In this document: piece after piece, positions 7,803 through 16,071 of the stretch
Position numbering within the stretch: position 1 is the stretch's first letter
How the letters are laid out: each line of letters opens with the position of its first letter
NCBI RefSeq assembly: GCF_004336745.1
Contig: NZ_SJXD01000028.1
Span: forward strand, 248,001 to 312,000
Reading direction: 5' to 3'
DNA from: Roseococcus sp. SYP-B2431
GTDB taxonomy: Bacteria > Pseudomonadota > Alphaproteobacteria > Acetobacterales > Acetobacteraceae
DNA: 64,000 bases
Position numbers and translations under genes: made by a program
Notes under the pieces: generated by a model
Seen by the model: only the letters and a program-made list of their open reading frames with translations
The model's database searches: none
Told to the model about the DNA's origin: nothing

Positions 7803-9305
7803 ATGAACAATATCCCCCCTTCGGAGGGCCAGGGCCTCTTCGGCCTCGGCACGCGCCTGCCCCCGGCCAGCCTCGAGGCCGAGCAGGCGCTGCTCGGCGC
7901 GCTGCTGGCCAACAACAAGGCTTATGAGCGCGTCAGCGAGTTCCTGGAGGCCGAGCATTTCGCCGACGCCATCCATGGCCGCATCTACACCGCCATCCGC
8001 CGCCGCGTGGAGAACGGCCAGCTCGCCGACGCCGTGACGCTGCGCCGCGAGTTCGAGCACACGGGCGAGCTCGCCGAGGTGGGCGGCCCGGCCTATCTGG
8101 CGCAGCTGCTCTCGGCCATGGTCGGCATCGTCAATGCCGGCGAGTACGGCCGCCTCATCCACGACTGCTACATCCGGCGCCAGCTCATCGACCTGGGCGA
8201 GACGGTGGTGAACCGCGCCTTCGGCTCGGAGCCCGAGCTGGAGGGCAAGGAGCAGATCGAGGCGGCGGAACAGCTCCTCTTCGACCTCGCGACCGAGAAG
8301 GCGGCCGAGGGCGGCGCCATCACCTTCGAGCGCGCGCTGACCCGCGCGGTGGAGATCGCGGCCAAGGCCAAGGAGAATGGCGGCGGCGTCTCGGGCCTCG
8401 CCTCGGGCCTGCGCGACTTCGACGCCAAGATGGGCGGGCTGCACGACTCGGACCTCATGATCCTGGCCGGGCGCCCGGCCATGGGCAAGACCGCCCTCGC
8501 CACCAAGATCGCCTATGGGGCGGCCAAGGCCCTCATGCGGGAGGCCGAGGAGACCGGCCAGCGCACCGGCCAGGTCGCCATCTTCTCACTGGAAATGAGC
8601 TCGGACCAGCTGGCAAACCGCCTTCTGTCCGAGGCCAGCCGCATCCAGGGCGACCGCATCCGCCGCGGCGAGATCAGCCAGCGCGAGTTCGACCACTTCG
8701 TGGGCGTGAGCCGCGAGCTGTCTCAGCTCCCACTGCTGATCGACGACACGCCGGCCATCACGCTTTCCGCGCTGCGCACCCGCTGCCGGCGCATCCAGCG
8801 CACGCGCGGGCTGCGGCTGGTGGTGGTGGACTATCTCCAGCTCATGCGGCCGGCCGCCGGCACGCGGCCCGAGTCGCGCGTGCTGGAGATCAGCATGATC
8901 ACCCAGGGGCTGAAGGCGATCGCCAAGGAGCTCTCGCTGCCGGTCATCGCGCTGTCCCAGCTCTCGCGCGCCGTGGAGCAGCGCGAGGACAAGCGGCCCC
9001 AGCTGTCGGACCTGCGCGAATCCGGCTCGATCGAGCAGGACGCCGACAGCGTGATGTTCGTCTATCGCGACGAGTACTACCTCAAGCAGCGCGAGCCCAA
9101 GATCACGAACTTCCCCGACGATTCCAAGTTCCAGGACGCCATGACGCGCTGGCAGCAGGACATGGAGCGGGCGCACAACAAGGCGGACCTCATCATCGCC
9201 AAGCAGCGCCACGGCCCCACCGGGACGATCCCGCTCTTCTTCGAGGCGGAGTTCACCCGCTTCGGCGACCTCGACACCGAGCATGTGCAAAGCTATGGCG
9301 ACTGA
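7803..9305 (+). CDS. dnaB: Replicative DNA helicase DnaB
   Basis: The 500-residue protein is the hexameric helicase that unwinds DNA at the replication fork. The N-terminal domain (PPASLEAEQALLGALLANNKA) binds primase. The RecA-like C-terminal domain has Walker A GRPAMGKTAL (Lys229), the motif LVVVDYLQLM, and the DnaB signature LRESGSIEQDAD. The end RHGPTGTIPLFFEAEFTRF is typical. Length is normal and there is no intein. The stop codon abuts the alr start, so dnaB and alr are likely cotranscribed. Confidence 0.98.
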   Translation: MNNIPPSEGQGLFGLGTRLPPASLEAEQALLGALLANNKAYERVSEFLEAEHFADAIHGRIYTAIRRRVENGQLADAVTLRREFEHTGELAEVGGPAYLAQLLSAMVGIVNAGEYGRLIHDCYIRRQLIDLGETVVNRAFGSEPELEGKEQIEAAEQLLFDLATEKAAEGGAITFERALTRAVEIAAKAKENGGGVSGLASGLRDFDAKMGGLHDSDLMILAGRPAMGKTALATKIAYGAAKALMREAEETGQRTGQVAIFSLEMSSDQLANRLLSEASRIQGDRIRRGEISQREFDHFVGVSRELSQLPLLIDDTPAITLSALRTRCRRIQRTRGLRLVVVDYLQLMRPAAGTRPESRVLEISMITQGLKAIAKELSLPVIALSQLSRAVEQREDKRPQLSDLRESGSIEQDADSVMFVYRDEYYLKQREPKITNFPDDSKFQDAMTRWQQDMERAHNKADLIIAKQRHGPTGTIPLFFEAEFTRFGDLDTEHVQSYGD

Positions 9306-10346
9306 ATGTCGCGCGGCCTGCTGACCATCGATCTCGGCGCGATCGTGCGCAACTGGCGGAAGCTTTGCGCGATCCACGCCTCGGGCGCGGTGGCGGGGGT
9401 GGTGAAGGCCAATGCCTATGGGCTCGGCGCCGGCCCGGTCGCCACGGCGCTGCGCGATGCGGGCTGCCGGCATTTCTTCGTGGCTCAGCCGCGCGAGGGG
9501 ATCGCGCTGCGCAAGGTGCTCGGGCCGGAGCCGATGATCGCCGTGCTGGGCGGCTTCCCCCGCGCGCGCCGCCACGGCCTGACGCCGGTGCTGAACAGCC
9601 TCGAGGAGCTGCGCGCGCATCAGGGCCAGGCGATCCTGCAGGTCGATACCGGCATGTCGCGCCTCGGGCTCGACGCCTCGGAGCTGGAATCGCTCGCGCG
9701 CGATCCCTCGCCGCTGGAGGGGACGGAGCTGCTCTATGTCATGACGCACCTCGCCGCGGCCGACGAGCCGGGCCATCCGCTGAATGCCGTGCAGGCCGAC
9801 CGCTTCGCCGAGGCCTGCCTCAAGCTCCCGCGCGCCCGGCGCAGCTTCGCCAATTCCTCCGGCATCTTCCTCGGCGGCCGCTATGCGAGCGACCTCGCCC
9901 GGCCGGGCTGCGCCCTCTACGGCATCAACCCGACGCCGGGGAAGCCCAATCCGATGGAGCCGGTCGTGCGGCTCGAGGTGCCGGTGCTGCAGCTCCGGAC
10001 GATCGCCGCGGGGCAGACGGTGGGCTATGGCGGTACCTGGATGGCCGCGCGGCCGAGCCGCATCGCCACCATCGCGGCCGGCTATGCGGACGGGCTGCCG
10101 CGCGCCATCGACGGCAGGGCGAAGGGCGTGATCCGCGGGAAAGCCGTGCCGATGGTGGGCCGCGTCTCGATGGACCTCATCACCCTCGACGTGACCGACG
10201 CGCCCGGGGCGGCGGTGGGCGACCTGGTCGAGATCATCGGCCCCGCCCAGGATGCCGATGCGCTGGCCCGGATTTGCGGCACCATCGGCTACGAGATCCT
10301 GACCTCGCTGGGCAATCGCTACGAGCGCCGGTACCTTCCGGCATGA
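9306..10346 (+). CDS. alr: Alanine racemase
   Basis: The 346-residue PLP enzyme converts L-alanine to D-alanine for peptidoglycan. The PLP lysine is in VVKANAYGLGAG near residue 35. The second catalytic base, a Tyr, is in VGYGGTW. RVSMDLITLDV and SLGNRYERRY belong to the C-terminal domain. The protein is slightly shorter than the usual 360-380 residues but has all key motifs. Its ATG directly follows the dnaB stop codon, and its own stop overlaps the mlaE start by four bases. The neighbourhood links cell-wall precursor supply with outer-membrane lipid transport. Confidence 0.96.
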   Translation: MSRGLLTIDLGAIVRNWRKLCAIHASGAVAGVVKANAYGLGAGPVATALRDAGCRHFFVAQPREGIALRKVLGPEPMIAVLGGFPRARRHGLTPVLNSLEELRAHQGQAILQVDTGMSRLGLDASELESLARDPSPLEGTELLYVMTHLAAADEPGHPLNAVQADRFAEACLKLPRARRSFANSSGIFLGGRYASDLARPGCALYGINPTPGKPNPMEPVVRLEVPVLQLRTIAAGQTVGYGGTWMAARPSRIATIAAGYADGLPRAIDGRAKGVIRGKAVPMVGRVSMDLITLDVTDAPGAAVGDLVEIIGPAQDADALARICGTIGYEILTSLGNRYERRYLPA

Positions 10347-11128
10347 CCAGGTTCCTGGACCTCCTCGCGCTGATCGGACGCGCGCTCATCTCGGCCTGCC
10401 GCACGCTCGGCGACGTCGCGCTCTTCGCGCTGGCCGGCGCCTCGCATCTGGTCCGGCCGGGCTTCCCCTTCCGGCAGTTCGGGCGCCACTTCGTCGAGAT
10501 CGGCTATTTCTCGCTCCCCGTGGTCGCGTTGACGGCGCTCTTCACCGGCATGGTGCTGGCGTTGCAGAGCTTCACCGGCTTCTCCCGCTTCAATGCCGAG
10601 AGCGCCATCGCCTCCGTCGTCGTGCTCTCCGTGACGCGCGAGCTGGGGCCGGTGCTGGCGGGGCTGATGGTGGCCGGGCGCATCGGCGCGGCCATGGCGG
10701 CCGAGATCGGCACCATGCGCGTGACGGACCAGATCGACGCGCTGACCACCCTCAGCACCGATCCGATGAAGTATCTCGTCGCGCCGCGCCTGCTGGCCGC
10801 GACGCTGGCCATGCCGCTGCTCGTGGTCGTGGCGGATATCCTCGGCGTCTTCGGCGGCTTCCTGATCGGCACGGTGAAGCTGGGCTTCGTGCCGCAGATC
10901 TACCTCGCGCGGACCTTCGACGTTCTGCAGACCATGGATGTGGTGAGCGGGCTGGTGAAGGCCGCGGTCTTCGGCTTCCTCATCGCGCTGATGGGCACCT
11001 GGTGCGGCTACAACAGCAAGGGGGGCGCGCAGGGCGTGGGCCAGGCGACGACGCGGGCGGTGGTGGCCTCCTCCATCCTGATCCTGGCGCTGGACTACGT
11101 GATCACCGAGGCGTTCTTCAGCCGATGA
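10343..11128 (+). CDS. mlaE: Phospholipid ABC transporter permease MlaE
   Basis: The 261-residue protein is an MlaE/YrbE family permease with about five hydrophobic segments. Signature stretches are SVTRELGPVLAGLMVAGRIGAAMAAEIGTM and the loop MRVTDQIDAL. In Gram-negative bacteria it forms the inner-membrane complex MlaFEDB, which moves phospholipids between inner and outer membranes. It starts at ATG 10343 inside the alr stop codon (ATGA) and overlaps mlaF in the same way, so all three should be made from one transcript. No MlaD gene follows in the window; it must be elsewhere. Confidence 0.94.
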   Translation: MTRFLDLLALIGRALISACRTLGDVALFALAGASHLVRPGFPFRQFGRHFVEIGYFSLPVVALTALFTGMVLALQSFTGFSRFNAESAIASVVVLSVTRELGPVLAGLMVAGRIGAAMAAEIGTMRVTDQIDALTTLSTDPMKYLVAPRLLAATLAMPLLVVVADILGVFGGFLIGTVKLGFVPQIYLARTFDVLQTMDVVSGLVKAAVFGFLIALMGTWCGYNSKGGAQGVGQATTRAVVASSILILALDYVITEAFFSR

Positions 11129-11898
11129 GCGATGCGTTGAAAATCCGCCTGCGCGGACTGAAGAAGCGCTTCGGCGACAAGGTGGTGCTCGACGGCGTCG
11201 ACCTCGACGTGCGCGCGGGCCGTTCCATGGTCATCCTGGGCGGCTCCGGCTCCGGCAAATCGGTCACGATCAAGTGCATCCTCGGCCTCATCCGGCCCGA
11301 TGAGGGGCTCATCGAGATCGACGGGCGGGACGTCGCGAAGATGTCGCGCGAGGAGCGCGCGGCGATCCTCGACCGCACGGGAATGCTGTTCCAGAACGGC
11401 GCGCTCTTCGACAGCCTGCCGGTCTGGGAGAATGTCTGCTTCAAGCTGCTGGCGCAGCGGCGCATCACGCGCGCCGCCGCGCGCGAGAAGGCCGCCGAGG
11501 TGCTGGAGCAGGTGGGCCTCGCGGCCAGCGTGGGCGACCTCTCGCCCGCCGAGCTCTCGGGCGGCATGCAGAAGCGCGTGGCGCTGGCGCGCGCGATCGC
11601 GGCGCAGCCCGACATCATCTTCTTCGACGAGCCGACCACGGGCCTCGACCCCATCATGGGCGCCGTCATCGACGGGCTGATCGTGGACTGCGTGAAGAAG
11701 CTGGGCGCGACCGCCTTCTCCATCACGCATGACATGGCCAGTGCGCGCCGCATCGGCGACGACGCGGCGATGATCCACAAGGGCCGCATCGTCTGGACCG
11801 GTCCGGCGAACGCGCTCGGCGACACGGGCAATGCCATGGTGGACCAGTTCGCGCGCGGGGAGCGCGAGGGGCCGATCCAGATGGAGCTGCGGAAGTAG
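11125..11898 (+). CDS. mlaF: Phospholipid ABC transporter ATPase MlaF
   Basis: The 257-residue ABC ATPase has Walker A LGGSGSGKS, the Q-loop in MLFQNGALFDSLPVWENV, signature ELSGGMQKRVALARA, Walker B IIFFDEPTTGLDP, and the switch His in SITHDM. The phrase GALFDSLPVWENV is characteristic of MlaF/Ttg2A. It powers lipid movement through MlaE. The ATG at 11125 overlaps the mlaE stop codon (ATGA). About 180 bp of hairpin-rich intergenic DNA follow, where one would expect mlaD. Confidence 0.95.
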   Translation: MSDALKIRLRGLKKRFGDKVVLDGVDLDVRAGRSMVILGGSGSGKSVTIKCILGLIRPDEGLIEIDGRDVAKMSREERAAILDRTGMLFQNGALFDSLPVWENVCFKLLAQRRITRAAAREKAAEVLEQVGLAASVGDLSPAELSGGMQKRVALARAIAAQPDIIFFDEPTTGLDPIMGAVIDGLIVDCVKKLGATAFSITHDMASARRIGDDAAMIHKGRIVWTGPANALGDTGNAMVDQFARGEREGPIQMELRK

Positions 11899-11953
11899 CG
11901 CGCCATTGCAGAATGGAGGCCGGCGACGGAGTATCCGCCCGCGTCGTGTTCGC

Positions 11954-12062
11954 CTCGCTGGCGAATGCGCCAGCTACGAGCGGCCGGCGCGCCGCAACCA
12001 ACAACGAAGCCGGGTGCGCCCCGACAGGGCGCGAAGCCAAGCCGCCGGAGGCGGCGCCCGGC
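11954..12062. other. Intergenic cluster of small hairpins
   Basis: The gap between mlaF and the YciI gene carries several short inverted repeats. They are TTCGCC/GGCGAA around five bases near 11954, GCGCCC/GGGCGC near 12015-12031, and GCCGCC/GGCGGC around three bases near 12043-12057. None is followed by a T-run, so simple intrinsic termination is not supported. They may be an mRNA-stabilising or attenuating cluster, or a degenerate palindromic repeat like the one at 25861-25974. Confidence 0.4.
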
Positions 12063-12080
12063 GAGTGAGGGCGGAAGAAC

Positions 12081-12713
12081 ATGGGCTACGTCATCATCGC
12101 ATGGGACGGCACGGACAAGCATGCGCTCGGTCGGCGCATGGCCGTGCGCGACCGGCACCTCGAGGTCATCACGCGCTGGGCGAAGGCAGGGCGGCTGCAG
12201 CTCGGCTTCCCGACCTTCCGCGCGGATGGTTCCATCGCTGGCTCCATCATGTTCCTCGACGAGGACGAGGTGGGCGCGAAGGAGTACCTCTCCGAGGAGC
12301 CCTTCGCGCGCGAGGGCGTCTGGCAGAGCTACGAGGCGCGGCCCTTCCGCATCGCGCCTCTCGAATACCAGCCGCTGCCGGGCGGCCCTATGCCGGACAA
12401 GCCCACGCACAGCGTCGTGATCGCCGAGGATGGCGAGAACGCGGTGGCGAAGCGGATTGCCGCGCGCGGCGCGCATTTCGACCGGGTTTCGGGGCTCGCA
12501 AAGGACGGCACGCTCACCTTGGGCGGCGCGCTGCTGAATGCGAAGGGCGAGATGGTCGGCTCCATCGCTATCACCAGGCACGCGACCGAGGCGGAGGCGC
12601 GCGCCTTCTGGGCTGAGGATCCCTATGTGAAGGAAGGCGTCTGGCAGAAGATGCAGTTCTTCACCACACGCTTCGCCCCCCTGCCCTACAAGCCCCTGCC
12701 CCGCCCGGAATGA
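12081..12713 (+). CDS. Tandem YciI-like domain protein
   Basis: The 210-residue protein holds two copies of a YCII (dimeric ferredoxin-like) domain. Copy 1 spans about 1-95 (MGYVIIAWDGTDKHALGRRMAVRDRHLEVI) and copy 2 about 108-205 (HSVVIAEDGENAVAKRIAARGAHFDRV). Both contain the repeat pattern of an L-G-GALL/FPTF strand, then GSI, then a DP/EEPFxxEGVWQ segment ending RFAPLPY or RIAPLEY. YciI proteins are normally a single domain of about 100 residues that dimerises; here the dimer appears fused. Catalytic activity is not established for the family. The stop overlaps the start of the EamA transporter by four bases. Confidence 0.8.
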   Translation: MGYVIIAWDGTDKHALGRRMAVRDRHLEVITRWAKAGRLQLGFPTFRADGSIAGSIMFLDEDEVGAKEYLSEEPFAREGVWQSYEARPFRIAPLEYQPLPGGPMPDKPTHSVVIAEDGENAVAKRIAARGAHFDRVSGLAKDGTLTLGGALLNAKGEMVGSIAITRHATEAEARAFWAEDPYVKEGVWQKMQFFTTRFAPLPYKPLPRPE

Positions 12714-13555
12714 TTCCTTTGAGCGCCACGCTCGCCGGCGTCGGCGCCCTGATCCTCTGGGCCTTCCTGGCGCTGCTGTCGCGGCTGGCGGCGGGGGTGC
12801 CGCCGCTCCAGCTCACCGCGATGAGCTTCTGCGTCGCGGGGGGGCTCGGCCTCGCCATGCTGGCCTTGCGCGGACAGCTCGGCGTGCTGCGCCAGCCGCC
12901 GATCGTCTGGCTGCATGGGGTGGGCGGGCTCTTCGGTTATCACGCGCTCTACTTCGCGGCGCTGGCCTATGCGCCGGCGGTCGAGGCCAACCTGCTCAAC
13001 TATCTGTGGCCGCTGCTGATCGTGCTGCTCTCCGCGCCGATCCTCGGGATGCGGCTCGGGCCGCGGCGGCTCGCGGGCGTGGCGCTCGGCTTCCTCGGCA
13101 GTCTCGTGCTGCTGGGCGGCGGCGCGCGCTTCCCCGCCGAGGCCTGGTTCGGCTTTCTCTGCGCGGCGGGCTGCGCGCTCACCTGGTCCACCTATTCGGT
13201 GACGGCCAAGCGCCTCGCCGCCGTACCGACCGAGGCGGTGGCCGGCTTCTGCGCCGCCTCGGCCGTGCTGGCGGCGGCCGCGCATCTGGCCTTGGAGCCG
13301 AGCGTCATGCCCGATGCGCGCCAGGCCCTCGCCGCGCTGGTCCTTGGGCTCGGGCCGGTCGGCGCGGCCTTCTTCCTCTGGGATTTCGGGATGAAGCGCG
13401 GTGACCCGCGCCTGCTCGGCACGCTCGCCTATGCGGTGCCGGTGGCCTCCACGCTGCTGCTGATCGCGGCCGGCAACGGGGCGCTGAGCTGGAACGTGGC
13501 CGCGGCGCTCCTGCTGGTGACGGGCGGCGGCTGGCTGGCGGCGACGGCGCGCTGA
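12710..13555 (+). CDS. EamA/DMT family transporter, YddG-like
   Basis: The 281-residue membrane protein has about ten hydrophobic segments and two EamA repeats. It contains YFAALAYAPAVEANLLNYLWPLLIVLLSAP, a stretch typical of the YddG/YedA-type drug/metabolite transporters that export amino acids or other small metabolites. Substrate unknown. Its ATG overlaps the stop codon of the tandem YciI gene, so the two are coupled. The next gene has its own ribosome binding site. Confidence 0.82.
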   Translation: MIPLSATLAGVGALILWAFLALLSRLAAGVPPLQLTAMSFCVAGGLGLAMLALRGQLGVLRQPPIVWLHGVGGLFGYHALYFAALAYAPAVEANLLNYLWPLLIVLLSAPILGMRLGPRRLAGVALGFLGSLVLLGGGARFPAEAWFGFLCAAGCALTWSTYSVTAKRLAAVPTEAVAGFCAASAVLAAAAHLALEPSVMPDARQALAALVLGLGPVGAAFFLWDFGMKRGDPRLLGTLAYAVPVASTLLLIAAGNGALSWNVAAALLLVTGGGWLAATAR

Positions 13556-13621
13556 TTCTTCAAACCACTATGATGCTGTGGGATGCTAAACTGGGCCGTA
13601 CGAAACCCAGGAAGGCATCCC

Positions 13622-14128
13622 ATGGCTGATCTTCTCGTCATCGAATTTCCCACCGAGGCCCAGGCCGAGGAAGTCCGCACCAGGCTGTTCGGCCTTCAGC
13701 GCGAGTACCTGATCGAGCTGGGCGATGCGGTGGTCGCGGTGAAGCAGGCTGACGGCAGCGTGAAGCTGAACCAGCTCTTCCAGCCCGTCGCCGCCGGTGC
13801 CGCCTCGGGCGCGCTCTGGGGCTCGCTGATCGGGCTGATCTTCCTGATGCCGCTGGCGGGTGCGGCTCTCGGCGCCGCCTCGGGCGCGCTGGGCGGCAAG
13901 CTCACCGACCTCGGCATCAACGACGCCTTCATGAAGGACGCGGCGAAGACCCTGCATTCGGGCAATGCCGCGCTCTTCCTGCTGATCCGCAAGATGACGA
14001 CCGACAAGGTGATGGCCGAGTTGCAGGGCACCGGCGGCACCATCCTGCGCAGCTCCTTCGACGAGACGAAGGAGGCGGAGCTGCGCGCGGCGCTGGCGGC
14101 AGCGACGCCGGCGGCGCCGCTCGCCTGA
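13622..14128 (+). CDS. DUF1269 glycine-zipper protein
   Basis: The 168-residue protein starts MADLLVIEFPTEAQAEEVR and has a glycine/alanine-rich hydrophobic zipper in the middle (AAGAASGALWGSLIGLIFLMP, then GAALGAASGALGGKLTDLGI). It ends with a charged domain (FLLIRKMTTDKVMAEL). This layout is the DUF1269 family, thought to be membrane-associated; no biochemical role is known. I chose ATG 13622, which has AGGAAGG about eight bases upstream. The upstream in-frame ATG at 13583 is less likely. It converges on the flavin reductase gene. Confidence 0.82.
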   Translation: MADLLVIEFPTEAQAEEVRTRLFGLQREYLIELGDAVVAVKQADGSVKLNQLFQPVAAGAASGALWGSLIGLIFLMPLAGAALGAASGALGGKLTDLGINDAFMKDAAKTLHSGNAALFLLIRKMTTDKVMAELQGTGGTILRSSFDETKEAELRAALAAATPAAPLA

Positions 14129-14146
14129 GTCTTCTGCCAGGGGCGC

Positions 14147-14761
14147 TCAGTCGGCCGGCCGGATCATCTCGAAGAGGCTCGTCACCTCCGCATAGTCGCC
14201 GCGATAGCCGCAGCGCGCGATCGGGCGCGCGGCGGCCGTGTCGAAGATGCCGTCCTTCAGGAATTCGCGGCGCATGTGCACCCCGGTGACCTGGCCGATG
14301 ACGACATGGCTTTCGAGCTGCTTCCCCTCCAGGTCCTTCATGCGCAGGATCTGCAGCACCTTGCACTCCAGCGCGGCCGGCGCGGCGGCGACTCGGGGCG
14401 GCTTCACGCTGGTGGAGGGCGCGGCGTCGAGGTCCGCGAGCTCCATCTCGTTCACGCCATGCGGCACGCCGCGGCAGGTCTCGTTCATCGCCTCGGCCAG
14501 CTCGCGGGTGACGAAGCTGCAGACGAACTCGCCCGTCTCCTCGACGTTGCGGACGCTGTCCTTATAGCTCTCGCTCGAATAGGCGACGATCGGCGGGCGG
14601 CCGCTCAGCGCGTTGAAGAAGCTGTAGGGCGCGAGGTTCACGCGGCCCAGCTTGTCGACGGTGGTGATCCAGCCGATCGGGCGCGGCGCGACGATAGCCT
14701 TGAAGGGGTCGTGCGGCAGGCCGTGGCCCTGGCGCGGATCGTAGAAATGCGTGTCGGTCAT
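14147..14761 (-). CDS. Flavin reductase-like, FMN-binding split-barrel protein
   Basis: The 204-residue protein belongs to the flavin reductase-like family. It has the N-terminal IVAPRPIGWITTVDKLGRVNLAPYSFFNALSGRPP segment, which forms the FMN pocket, and HVVIGQVTGVHM in the second half. Members either reduce free FMN for partner monooxygenases or act on other substrates. No partner oxygenase is adjacent, so the role is open. The start is ATG 14761 (MTDTHFYDP). It lies 70 bp downstream of the PQQ dehydrogenase start-to-stop unit on the same strand and may be in its transcript. Confidence 0.83.
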   Translation of the reverse strand: MTDTHFYDPRQGHGLPHDPFKAIVAPRPIGWITTVDKLGRVNLAPYSFFNALSGRPPIVAYSSESYKDSVRNVEETGEFVCSFVTRELAEAMNETCRGVPHGVNEMELADLDAAPSTSVKPPRVAAAPAALECKVLQILRMKDLEGKQLESHVVIGQVTGVHMRREFLKDGIFDTAAARPIARCGYRGDYAEVTSLFEMIRPAD

Positions 14762-14831
14762 GCCGGCTCCTGCGGGGCTACGGCCGCACACTCGCCCGAG
14801 AGCGGAAGAAGGGGAAGACGGGCCGGGCCGG

Positions 14832-15992
14832 TCACGCCGCCTCCAGCCGCAGGATCCGGCCGCGCGGCTCGTCGGTGAGCAGCAGCAGCGCGCCATCGGG
14901 GGCGAAGATCACGTGGCGCATCCGCGCGCGGCCCCAGAGCAGCCGCTCCTCCGAGGACACGCGGTCGCCGTCCATCTCCATCCGCAGCAGGCCCGGCGTG
15001 TTCAGGCAGGCCATGAAGAGGCTGCCGCGCCAGATCGGCTGCGCGTCGGGAGGCGCGAAGGCGAGGCCGGAGGGGCTGACGGCGGGAGCCCAGTACTTCA
15101 CCGGCTCGGTGATGCCCGGGCCCGAGGTGCGGCCATTCGCGATCGGCCGGCCGGAATATTCCCGGCCGTAGGAGACCTCTGGCCAGCCATATTGCTCGCC
15201 GGGCCGCAGCAGGTTCAGTTCGTCGCCGCCGAGCGGGCCGAATTCGGCGGCGAAGAGGCTGCCGGTCGCGGGATGGAAGGCGATGCCCTGCGGATTGCGG
15301 TGGCCGTAGGTCCAGATCTCCCCCCGATGGCCGGGCCGCCCCGCGAAGGGGTTGTCGCGCGGGATGCGGCCGTCCCGGGTGAGCCGCAGGATCTTCCCGG
15401 CCAGGTCGTCCATCTGCTGCGCGCGCCCGCGCTCGTTGTAGCGGTCCCCGCAGGTCAGGAAGAGATGCGCGCCGTCCGGGCTGAAGGCGATGCGGCCGCC
15501 GAAATGGTTGCGCCCGCGCGCCTGGGCCGGCGCCGCGTCCACCACGGCCAGGACCTGCGTGAGGCGGTCTCCCCGGAGCCGGGCGCGGTAGAGCCGGGTC
15601 AGCGCCCCGCCCTGCACCCGCGTCGCGGCCGAGAAGAAGACCTCGGAGGTGGCTGCGAAATCCGGCGCGGGTTGGATGTCCAGCAGGCCGCCCTGGCCGG
15701 AATCCTCCACCTCCGGCAGGCCGGCCAGCGGCGCCGAGACCTGCCCCTCCGGCGAGACCAGCCGCACGCGGCCGGGGCGCTCGGTGACAAGAAGGCGGCC
15801 GTCCGGCAGGAAGCCGCCGCCCCAGGGGTTCTCCAGCCCGCTGGCGAAGACGCGGAACCGGAAGGCGCCGCGCCGGGACGGGACGGTCTCGAAGTCCTGC
15901 GCCCGCGCGAGGGCGGGCGCGAGCAGGGGGGCGGCGAAAAGGCTTCGGCGATGCAGCGGCACGGTGCGGGCTCCCGGTGACACGATGGACAT
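14832..15992 (-). CDS. PQQ-dependent aldose sugar dehydrogenase, exported
   Basis: The 386-residue protein is a soluble-type PQQ sugar dehydrogenase (Asd/YliI family, six-bladed beta-propeller), expected in the periplasm. The N-terminus HRRSLFAAPLLAPALARAQ looks like a twin-arginine signal peptide. Family motifs include ENPWGGGFLPDGRLLVTERPGR, GQGGLLDIQPAPDF, NHFGGRIAFSPDGAHLFLTCGDR and YGHRNPQGIAFHP. Such enzymes oxidise aldoses and pass electrons to the respiratory chain. The start ATG 15992 is divergent from the TonB-like gene. No PQQ biosynthesis genes are in the window. Confidence 0.88.
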   Translation of the reverse strand: MSIVSPGARTVPLHRRSLFAAPLLAPALARAQDFETVPSRRGAFRFRVFASGLENPWGGGFLPDGRLLVTERPGRVRLVSPEGQVSAPLAGLPEVEDSGQGGLLDIQPAPDFAATSEVFFSAATRVQGGALTRLYRARLRGDRLTQVLAVVDAAPAQARGRNHFGGRIAFSPDGAHLFLTCGDRYNERGRAQQMDDLAGKILRLTRDGRIPRDNPFAGRPGHRGEIWTYGHRNPQGIAFHPATGSLFAAEFGPLGGDELNLLRPGEQYGWPEVSYGREYSGRPIANGRTSGPGITEPVKYWAPAVSPSGLAFAPPDAQPIWRGSLFMACLNTPGLLRMEMDGDRVSSEERLLWGRARMRHVIFAPDGALLLLTDEPRGRILRLEAA

Positions 15993-16071
15993 GGGGAACA
16001 CTTCGTCACCTGACAGCGATTCGCAGGGAGACGGATTTGCGATATTGCGGGCGGATGTCCGGCCCCGTGGC

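Noticed and set aside
15649-16071. Upstream extension of the TonB-like frame
   Set aside because: It overlaps the divergent PQQ dehydrogenase gene; the membrane helix and TonB domain lie further downstream.
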